A stretch of DNA of 64,000 bases from Leptolyngbya sp. PCC 7375 (GTDB lineage Bacteria; Cyanobacteriota; Cyanobacteriia; Phormidesmidales; Phormidesmidaceae): contig NZ_JH993797.1 in the NCBI RefSeq assembly GCF_000316115.1, positions 248,001 to 312,000 on the forward strand, written 5' to 3'. The notes beneath the pieces are model-generated. The model worked only from the letters and a program-made list of their open reading frames with translations. It had not been told where the DNA came from and did no database searches. The translations under genes and the position numbers were made by a program. Positions 25,218 through 33,349 of this stretch are shown here, in pieces. The stretch's first letter is position 1. The number at the start of each line of letters is the position of its first letter.

Positions 25218-26345
25218 ATGGCACAGCGAGTTTTGATTATCGGCGGCAGTGGCCGCATTGGTCGGAGCGTGGCTGCTGATTTGTTGCGTCATACCGATGT
25301 GGAAATGACCCTAACGGGCAGACGTGTTCAGGCTGCGTTTAGGCTGGAGCCGCGCCAGCGATATCAATCTCTGCACCTGGAAGACAGAGGGAGGGTAAGG
25401 GATGCGATTTCATCTCACGATTTAGTCATCCACTGCGCGGGACCATTTCGCCCACGAGATTTCCATATTTTGTCCCAATGTATTGAGCAAAAAGCCCCCT
25501 ACATTGATGTTGCCGATAGCCCTGATTACGTTAGCGAGGCCTTAGCATTTAGGGAGGTTGCCAAAGTGGCCGGTGTGACGTGCATTGTCAGCACTGGGGT
25601 GTTTCCCGGCATCTCTAACAGTATGGTGCGTCAGGGCATTGAGCAACTAGAACAAGCTCAGCATGTTCATCTCAGCTATTTGGTGGCTGGGTCGGGTGGA
25701 GCCGGTGTAACCGTTATGCGCACCACATTTATCGAGTTGCAAACTCCCTTTACAGCCAAAGTTGACGGTCAGCAACGCTTGATTCAACCCTACAGTGAGC
25801 GAGAAGTTTTACCCTTCCCGACTCCCTATAACCAAGGGGCAGGCGTGTATTGGTTTAATACGGTTGAAGCCCTTACCCTGGCCCAATCATTTCCTCAATT
25901 AAATAGCGTAATCACTAAATTTGGCTCCCTGCCTGACCTCTATAATCGCCTGACCAGTTTAATGACTCTGATGCCATCTACCTGGCTAAAACAGCCTGCC
26001 ATAACAGAATTTCTCTCTCAGGTGAGTTATGCCATGACGCAAGTCACCGATCGCTTCAGTGGTACAGGCATTGCCATGCGTTTGGCTATCCGTGGGCAAT
26101 CTCATGGACAAGCCGCCACCTACCTGGCTACGACTACCCATCCAGATACAGCAGCTGCTGCTGGGTATGGCACCGGCAGCGTAGCTCAGTTAATTTTATC
26201 AGGGCAACTCTCTCTCCCAGGTGTATGGCCAGTAGAACAAGCGCTGCCAACGTCTCTCTTCAAAGAAACATTGGCAGAACGGGGAGTAACGGTTCACAGC
26301 ACCCTCTGTCTAGATGAAAACTGTCGTGCTAAAACCACTCATTAG
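25218..26345 (+). CDS. Saccharopine dehydrogenase-like NAD(P)-binding protein
   Basis: 375 aa. It opens with a Rossmann motif, VLIIGGSGRIGRSVAADLL, then LTGRRVQAA, DLVIHCAGPF and APYIDVADSPDYV. The C-terminal part (SGGAGVTVMRTTFIELQTPF, YNQGAGVYWFNTVEALTLAQSFP, RLAIRGQSHGQAATYLATTTHPDTAAAAGYGT) follows the saccharopine dehydrogenase NADP-binding family of membrane-associated or carotenoid/lipid-related oxidoreductases. The reaction cannot be fixed. It is monocistronic and divergent from futB. Confidence 0.75.
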   Translation: MAQRVLIIGGSGRIGRSVAADLLRHTDVEMTLTGRRVQAAFRLEPRQRYQSLHLEDRGRVRDAISSHDLVIHCAGPFRPRDFHILSQCIEQKAPYIDVADSPDYVSEALAFREVAKVAGVTCIVSTGVFPGISNSMVRQGIEQLEQAQHVHLSYLVAGSGGAGVTVMRTTFIELQTPFTAKVDGQQRLIQPYSEREVLPFPTPYNQGAGVYWFNTVEALTLAQSFPQLNSVITKFGSLPDLYNRLTSLMTLMPSTWLKQPAITEFLSQVSYAMTQVTDRFSGTGIAMRLAIRGQSHGQAATYLATTTHPDTAAAAGYGTGSVAQLILSGQLSLPGVWPVEQALPTSLFKETLAERGVTVHSTLCLDENCRAKTTH

Positions 26346-26391
26346 ATAATCTTGCACTCAAACGTGCTGACTGGTATCACGACTCAGTGCA

Positions 26392-27342
<951 letters not shown>

Positions 27343-27966
27343 GTTAATTTCCTTTAGATTCAGATAAATTAAAAACAATTTCACACATCGAATGTTCAGC
27401 TGTCCCCGATTTTATTTGTACTGATATCAGCCTGTATCTATTGATGCTCTAACCGTGGGTTATACCGTTAGGAACCGGCAATCCACACCGAATCGACAAC
27501 AAACAATATTAGGGCTTATTAGTCACACTGATGTAATAACAATATGGAAGGTCTGTAGTAGATCCTGTGGTAGAAGACCTTAAATGTGATTCAACCCCAC
27601 CGTGACTAGCTAGGACAAGATACTATGGACCAATTTTTTAAGTGGTTTTCAACTGGGAAATCTACGAAAAACTTAAGTACTATCGCGTAGATATTCTAGA
27701 TGCTTGCAAAACTGAGTAGCTCGTTACGGTTGTTTTACATCCCCACCAGCAGCTTTGAAATATATTGACAACTCAAATACAACATTGTTCAAAACAATAT
27801 AGGGTCAATTTGAAAATTGGTTGGTTTGTAAATGTTACTAATTTAGAGACAGCCAAAAAGCTGGTTTAATCTAATTTTGATCACGTATTTAAAGCTTCTG
27901 TAAAGACTGTAGTAGATAGTTTGAAGATTGTAATTTTGCTCTTGTCAACAGCCCCAACCTGGGTCT
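27343..27966. other. Intergenic region with no recognised feature
   Basis: About 620 bp, AT-rich. It must contain the promoter of the minus-strand SLH gene. I looked on both strands for a small double-glycine leader peptide that could be the exporter's cargo and found none. Confidence 0.4.
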
Positions 27967-28614
27967 TTATTTTTGTGCAGTCCCCTTATGAAGGGTTTCG
28001 CCTGTGTACATATTAACCATCAGGGACTCATCGTTAAGATTGACCTGATCTAGACGGCGAAAAAGAATTTGATATAAGGTCTGAATTGCCTTGAGACTAT
28101 GGCTTGTGATGACAACTTTTGCCTCAGTCTGCATTGTCATTACAAGCCCGAATTCACCGCGTCTACGTTGTTCAATCCACCAATTAAAATACACGGCATA
28201 CCCCAGACTACTGATGAATAGGAGCATGCCAAAAACGTGCACTAGCCAGGGTAGAGAGCCAATAACTAGCACTACACCAATTGTGGCTATAATCCCAGCA
28301 GCAAAGTTACTGAGCTTTTTTTGGATGACTGATCGCCTGCGATGCAGTTTTACGATTTGAAGTGAGTCAATGTTCTGGATAGGATGGACAGTCTCACCAT
28401 AGAGTAACTCGGTGGCAGTGACCAAAGCTTCATCCCAGAAAATTTCTACCGTGTAGGAACTAGGTTGAGACGCTTGCTTATCTACATGAAGCCTTGGGGA
28501 TAAGGTGGCTGTATCCAGTACTAGTTCATTAGCTACTAGGGTCGCATCTCTAAGAGCTAATTTACCCTGTGACAAAGGCATTTCTTCTAGTTGTCGCTCG
28601 TCAGGCTGTACCAC
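27967..28614 (-). CDS. Two-TM protein of unknown function in the exporter operon
   Basis: 215 aa, GTG start. The N-terminal ~110 residues form a soluble beta-rich part (YTVEIFWDEALVTATELLYGETVHPIQNIDSLQIVKLHR). Two adjacent membrane helices follow (FAAGIIATIGVVLVIGSLPWLVHVFGMLLFISSLGYAVYF), then a basic loop WWIEQRRRGEFG and a C-terminal soluble region. The arrangement recalls DUF6232-type proteins, but I would not insist on that. It starts 17 bp after the end of the HlyD gene and is probably the last gene of the exporter operon, perhaps an accessory factor. Confidence 0.65.
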   Translation of the reverse strand: MVQPDERQLEEMPLSQGKLALRDATLVANELVLDTATLSPRLHVDKQASQPSSYTVEIFWDEALVTATELLYGETVHPIQNIDSLQIVKLHRRRSVIQKKLSNFAAGIIATIGVVLVIGSLPWLVHVFGMLLFISSLGYAVYFNWWIEQRRRGEFGLVMTMQTEAKVVITSHSLKAIQTLYQILFRRLDQVNLNDESLMVNMYTGETLHKGTAQK

Positions 28615-28631
28615 GGTAGTTTCTCAATAAC

Positions 28632-29831
28632 TTAAATATTACTGCTGAAACGCAGCTTCCTCAAAAAGAAGTTAAATAGCTTCTCTTGTCCAGTGATGAT
28701 TGTTAGTTCCCCCTCCATACCAGGCAACAACTCGCAGGCCTCTGCTCCGACAGCCTGTAGGGCCTGTTCTGTGGCTTTTACAGTGACTATATGAGAGGTA
28801 TCTGAAAGATTACCTGATTTGACTAGATCAGTTGCCACATCTGTTTGTACCGATTCAATTAAGCTAATTTGACCTGGTAAGGAACCAAATCTAAACGCAG
28901 CACATTTAGGTAAATGTAGCTTTGTCGGATGGCCTACTTCAATGTTTTGAATATCATTATTAGGTAACAACGCCTTAATTATTAAACCTGTTTCATTGGA
29001 GATAACTTTAGCGATAGGTTCATCGGAAGCAACGGTCTGCCCTAACCTTTCAAGCTCTAAATCATAGACAGTACCTGCTTGGGGAGCGCGAATTGTTAGG
29101 CTGTCGATTAATTGTTGAGTTTGTTCTAACTCTTTTTGTTCCTGCTGTAATTGGCTTGTAAGATTTTTTTGATATTCCAAGAGAGTGTTCTTAGAATATT
29201 CAAATTGTGGCAGGTTATTGTTAGTTCCTACTCCCCCTAGCGTCAATTGTTTTAACCAGCTAGACTCTGCTATACGTCGCTGTTCCAGGGAACTTAGCTG
29301 ACCTTCAACTTGGGCTAAGCGCTCTTCAATTCCAACAAGCTGAGTTTTGATGCGAGTGGCTTTAGCAAGCAGTGTGGTATTTTTTAGGGTAGCAATTTCT
29401 TGATCTGGTTTTAGGGAGTCGTAATCCTTAACGAGAATCTTGTCAACAACTCCTCCCATACCTGCTTTGACAGGCCGTATATCACCAATGGGCTCAACTA
29501 CAGCTTCAGCTTTAACCGTTGTGTTGTAAGTGATTAAAGTAGACGCAAATGCCCCTATACCCAGTACACTTGCCAAACCTAAGCCGCCAAAAATTAGTAG
29601 GCGGTTAGGGGACGGCAAAAAATCATTGACTACAGGTGATGCCAGGGACTGCGCCTCTTCTACGGATGTTTGCCGAGCTTGATATTCTTGTTTTGCTGGT
29701 AGGGTGCCTAAAGGTGATTTTGCTTGCTCAATTGCAAGCTCAATGTCAGTAACGGACTCAATCGCTGTTGTTTTTTTGGTTTGACTAGGCAACTCAAACA
29801 TAGAATTTGAAATAGCATCATCATGGTTCAT
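28632..29831 (-). CDS. HlyD family membrane-fusion protein
   Basis: 399 aa from ATG 29831 (GTG three codons upstream possible). A cytoplasmic N-terminal tail of ~75 residues precedes a membrane anchor (LLIFGGLGLASVLGIGAFASTLITYN). Then come the biotinyl-lipoyl half (AVVEPIGDIRPVKAGMGGVVDKILVKDYDSLK), an alpha-helical hairpin (RIKTQLVGIEERLAQVEGQLSSLEQRR ... LTSQLQQEQKELEQTQQLIDSL), the second lipoyl half (IRAPQAGTVYDLELERLGQTVASDEPIAKVI) and a beta-barrel. It links an inner-membrane ABC exporter to an outer-membrane channel in type I secretion. It lies 47 bp downstream of the C39 ABC gene. Confidence 0.9.
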   Translation of the reverse strand: MNHDDAISNSMFELPSQTKKTTAIESVTDIELAIEQAKSPLGTLPAKQEYQARQTSVEEAQSLASPVVNDFLPSPNRLLIFGGLGLASVLGIGAFASTLITYNTTVKAEAVVEPIGDIRPVKAGMGGVVDKILVKDYDSLKPDQEIATLKNTTLLAKATRIKTQLVGIEERLAQVEGQLSSLEQRRIAESSWLKQLTLGGVGTNNNLPQFEYSKNTLLEYQKNLTSQLQQEQKELEQTQQLIDSLTIRAPQAGTVYDLELERLGQTVASDEPIAKVISNETGLIIKALLPNNDIQNIEVGHPTKLHLPKCAAFRFGSLPGQISLIESVQTDVATDLVKSGNLSDTSHIVTVKATEQALQAVGAEACELLPGMEGELTIITGQEKLFNFFLRKLRFSSNI

Positions 29832-29878
29832 GGGCCACACTCACATTGCCAATTATTATAAGTTTTTGTGTAATTCGA

Positions 29879-32119
29879 TTAGTTTTCTCGACGTCCTGGG
29901 AGAGAGGAGATATCAGAGGTTGTTTTAGTGTTACTTGCCACGAGACGCTTAGCTCCCCCTGAAGGGTAAGGTGATGAGCCTTCTAGAAATTGTAAGTGAC
30001 CACCCTCTTGACTGAGTAAGTATTCAGGCGATCCAGCAATATCTGCTTCCCCGTTGTTAATGACGGTTACCCAATCAACGATGCGGGTAACACTGGCGCG
30101 ATGGCTAATTAGAACCGTTGTATGCCCCTTGCGATGCACTAACAGTCGTTGGAGTAGGTCAGCTTCACTGAAGGGATCTAATGCAGAGGTAGATTCATCT
30201 AAAATTAGGACAGCTGGTTTCAGCGCTAAGGCTCGAGCAATGGCCAAACGCTGTAGCTGACCTCCCGATAGATTAGATCCGGACTCTCCCAAAACGGTAA
30301 GATAGCCTTCTGGTAACTGGTCAATAAAAGAATCTGCGCCCGTAATTCGGCAAGCTGCGACAATCTCGTTATAGGTGGTCTTAGGCGCACAGAGCTGAAA
30401 ATTTTCTAGAATTGAACGGCTCCAAAAATGAGTCGTCTGGGATACTAAAACAATCTGTTGACGCACACATTCAGAAGATAAATCCCGTAGATTGTGTGGA
30501 CCGACAAGTACTTCGCCTGACTGATAAGGATGTAGGCCCGCTAAAATCTTAGCAATCGTACTTTTTCCAGAGCCAGAGGCTCCAACAAGGGCAGAGAATT
30601 TACCGCCAGGAATTGAGAGGGAAAACGTTTCTAGTAAATTGAACCGCCCCGGATAGTGGAAGGTGACTGTCTTAAAGGTGATATCTCCATCTGAGGGAAT
30701 TTCAGCTAAGGGCTTTAGCCAATCATCTGGATTTTCATCCTCGACATCAATAACGTCATCAAATCGTTGAACTGACGTCTTAACTTCCATAAATCTGTCT
30801 GAAAATTTGACCAGAAAGCTAATAAATTCCAGAAAGCTATAGCTCATGATGCTAAAGGCTAGGAGCTGCCCTAAGGTCAATTCCTCTTTAATCACCATGG
30901 AGGTGCCCAGCCAAAAGATACCAATTTGCCCAACACCTGACGTCAAAGTTGCTAATTGGCCAGTAAAAAAACTGAGTTGTACAGCGTCAGCTTTTTTACT
31001 GGCTAAATTACCAAATCTTCCCTGTATTTCTTTCCAAATTTGAGGCTGGGCCGTTGTTGTCTTTAATGTCATAGCCTCTCTGAAGATTTCCACCAGCATG
31101 GCCTGGTTCTTAGCTTGCAGAGATAGTAGACGTCGAATACGGATCTGAAATACAGGTAGTAATGTCAAGGTTGCTCCTAACATTAGGGCTGCTGTTAGCA
31201 GCGAGAAGGCTGTCAGACGATAGCTGTAGAAAAACAGCATGCAGCCAAGGGATACGGATGCTGTAAAAAGCAACCCAGGTAGCTGAACAGCTCCATCAAC
31301 AATGAGCTCATTAATACGGGAAATATCTTTGAGACGACTAGAAAACTCACCGCTACGTCGAGTTTCATAGTAATTGAGCGGTAGCTTTAGTAATTTACGC
31401 CCAAACTCTAGGGTAATGCCTAGTTCTAGTCTTTGAAAGATATTGGCGACTAAAGTAACTTGTACTAGATTTAATAAGCTTTTAATGATAAAGAAGCCCA
31501 GAGCCGCTAAAGTCACCCTAGGCAACAGATGAATATCACCTGCAATTAGCACATCATCTGTGATGAACTGAATCAGAAATGGAAAAATTAGGGATAAAAA
31601 GCCAATGAAGAGACCGTATACTATTATTTGAATTAATGAAATGCGATAAGGCCAAAGCTTTTGTAGAACACCAACAACTCTGCTTGGTTGATCGGTTGAT
31701 AAGCGATAAAATGATTCATCGGGTACCAGCAAAAGCATGGCACCATCCCCCCAATTGCGCTTGATTTCGTCCGCACTGAGGTGGCGAATGCCAACACTTG
31801 GATCCGCTATAATGTATTTATTTTTCTCTTTTCCGTAGAAAACAACCCAGCGCTCTCTACCCCAGTGAATAATCGCGGGTAAAGGCAGGCGATGTATGCG
31901 ATTAAAAATATCATCGGTTGCCTGACCAGAACGAGCTTGAAAGCCTAAGGCTTCAGCTCCTTGTTGCAGACCTAGTAAAGATGAACCCAGCTGGCCAGTT
32001 CCTACAAGTTCACGGACATGTGACAGAGGAAGTTTTTGACCATAGTGCTTGGCGATCATTGCAATACAGGCAATTCCGCAATCTTCTTCTCTAGGTTGAT
32101 TAACAAATGAGTACTTCAT
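29879..32119 (-). CDS. C39 peptidase-type ABC exporter with an altered protease site
   Basis: 746 aa from ATG 32119. Residues 1-125 are a C39-like domain: QPREEDCGIACIAMIAKHYG contains the catalytic Cys14, and YIIADPSVG gives Asp106. The motif normally read as NHFVVL is RERWVVFY, so the catalytic His position is Arg90; His85 lies nearby in IIHWG. A six-helix ABC membrane domain follows (~160-440). The ATPase has Walker A GASGSGKST, signature LSGGQLQRLAIARAL and Walker B AVLILDEST. Such exporters cleave a double-glycine leader and export the peptide. Here cleavage may be weak or absent, as in HlyB-type C39-like domains. HlyD follows. Confidence 0.9.
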   Translation of the reverse strand: MKYSFVNQPREEDCGIACIAMIAKHYGQKLPLSHVRELVGTGQLGSSLLGLQQGAEALGFQARSGQATDDIFNRIHRLPLPAIIHWGRERWVVFYGKEKNKYIIADPSVGIRHLSADEIKRNWGDGAMLLLVPDESFYRLSTDQPSRVVGVLQKLWPYRISLIQIIVYGLFIGFLSLIFPFLIQFITDDVLIAGDIHLLPRVTLAALGFFIIKSLLNLVQVTLVANIFQRLELGITLEFGRKLLKLPLNYYETRRSGEFSSRLKDISRINELIVDGAVQLPGLLFTASVSLGCMLFFYSYRLTAFSLLTAALMLGATLTLLPVFQIRIRRLLSLQAKNQAMLVEIFREAMTLKTTTAQPQIWKEIQGRFGNLASKKADAVQLSFFTGQLATLTSGVGQIGIFWLGTSMVIKEELTLGQLLAFSIMSYSFLEFISFLVKFSDRFMEVKTSVQRFDDVIDVEDENPDDWLKPLAEIPSDGDITFKTVTFHYPGRFNLLETFSLSIPGGKFSALVGASGSGKSTIAKILAGLHPYQSGEVLVGPHNLRDLSSECVRQQIVLVSQTTHFWSRSILENFQLCAPKTTYNEIVAACRITGADSFIDQLPEGYLTVLGESGSNLSGGQLQRLAIARALALKPAVLILDESTSALDPFSEADLLQRLLVHRKGHTTVLISHRASVTRIVDWVTVINNGEADIAGSPEYLLSQEGGHLQFLEGSSPYPSGGAKRLVASNTKTTSDISSLPGRREN

Positions 32120-32788
32120 AGGATTACGGCGTATGTGCCTTGGGGCCAATCACAAAACTTCCGGGCATAAGATTCAATGCCACAGGAGAAAAATACAGAT
32201 AGAACCTATTTGTGATGATGAACCTTGAGGTAATCTTCGACAGATAACTCTTACTATCTGAAACGAAACCACCAGGATGAGAGCAGCTAAATTCAGTTAG
32301 ATGGCTGATATTCTAGCTGATATTCTATTTTTAGTAGCTTTGAATACTGCCAATAAAGACTTTGCTCAACTACCTCCCTTAATACAAACATCATTAATCA
32401 TGAATAGCGATACTTGAAAAAAGTCAGACAGGTAGACCTATGACCAATTCAAATGTATATGACAATGAAAGTGGTCAATGTGTTTCTATAAAAGGATGGG
32501 GGCTTGTATAAATGTGCCCTAATGCTCAGTGGACTATGCAGAACGTCGCTGCAAATAATGTTCTAGATTTGCACCTGTCAAGTAGGACGATAAAAAATCA
32601 TGTATGTTTCCAAAAATCCAAGATTTTCGATAAAGTCTCTGCTTTTATACGGATTAAATGTAGTATGTTTTTTGAGGATATACTACCTGTCTCAATACTT
32701 GAGCCTGGATAGGATGATCGAGAAAGTTTTGCTATTTCATATCTAATTTATTGGAGATTCACATACTTAAGCAGTCTTATATGCTTAG
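32120..32788. other. Intergenic region upstream of the exporter, with a decayed HTH frame
   Basis: About 670 bp. It includes the LuxR-like fragment described separately and a 23-codon frame at 32440-32511 with an AGGTAG site. No double-glycine leader peptide was found on either strand. Confidence 0.45.
32512..32712 (+). pseudogene. Decayed LuxR-type HTH fragment
   Basis: 66-codon frame containing NVLDLHLSSRTIKNHV and KIFDKVSAFIRIK. This is the recognition-helix block of a GerE/LuxR domain (xxLxLSxRTVKNHVSxIxxKLxAxxRTxA) with an insertion and the flanking parts lost. No receiver domain or the LT.RE.EVL segment remains upstream. Read as a remnant of a NarL-type response regulator. Confidence 0.45.
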
Positions 32789-33292
32789 TCAGGCTAAAAA
32801 TCGCTCTGCAAATTTCATAACATTACCTAAATCCGTATTTTTCCCACGATTGCTGTCTAAAAACACACTTAGCAGAGAGTTGATTCCACCGACGCTGCCT
32901 GGTGTTGGCGCACCCATGTTAAACAACTGCATCACAATGGGTAGCAGTTTTGGGAACATAGCTTGGGCCGTAGAGGCTTGCATTCCAGTTTTTTGGGCGA
33001 CTGTGTGGGCGAGTTGTTCCTGTAGCTGTGGAGAAATGATCGATGTCAACACTGAGGCATCATCTGTGCGACCCAGCATGGAGGCTAGCTGTCCAGCGCC
33101 GAACTGAGACTGTTTTTGTTGTAAGACAGGCTGTAGAGCTCCACCTAAAACAGTCATCATGGACTGCATTTGATTGGGATTAACGCCCTGACTACTGGCC
33201 AACTTTTGCACTGATGTGGTTATTTGTTCTAACTGACTGATGTTGGCCTGCTGGTTGGGATCGTTGATTGCACTTAATACTTCGAAAAACAT
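32789..33292 (-). CDS. DUF937-like protein
   Basis: 167 aa from ATG 33292 with GGAG 9 nt upstream (a TTG five codons earlier is not needed). Helical, soluble, Gln- and Met-rich: LEQITTSVQKLASSQGVNPNQMQSMMTVLGGALQPVLQQ, LAHTVAQKTGMQASTAQAMFPKLLPIVMQLFN and a C-terminal GSVGGINSLLSVFLDSNRGKNTDLGNVMKFAERFL. The repeated helices and the VLGGAL..VL / LLPIVMQL pattern fit DUF937-type proteins, a family of unknown function. It lies 57 bp downstream of the large PstS-like gene on the same strand and may be co-transcribed with it. Confidence 0.65.
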   Translation of the reverse strand: MFFEVLSAINDPNQQANISQLEQITTSVQKLASSQGVNPNQMQSMMTVLGGALQPVLQQKQSQFGAGQLASMLGRTDDASVLTSIISPQLQEQLAHTVAQKTGMQASTAQAMFPKLLPIVMQLFNMGAPTPGSVGGINSLLSVFLDSNRGKNTDLGNVMKFAERFLA

Positions 33293-33349
33293 GGTTTTAT
33301 TCTCCAAAATGCTCTCACTATTTGTGTTCCAATAGAGTTGTTGTGTAAC

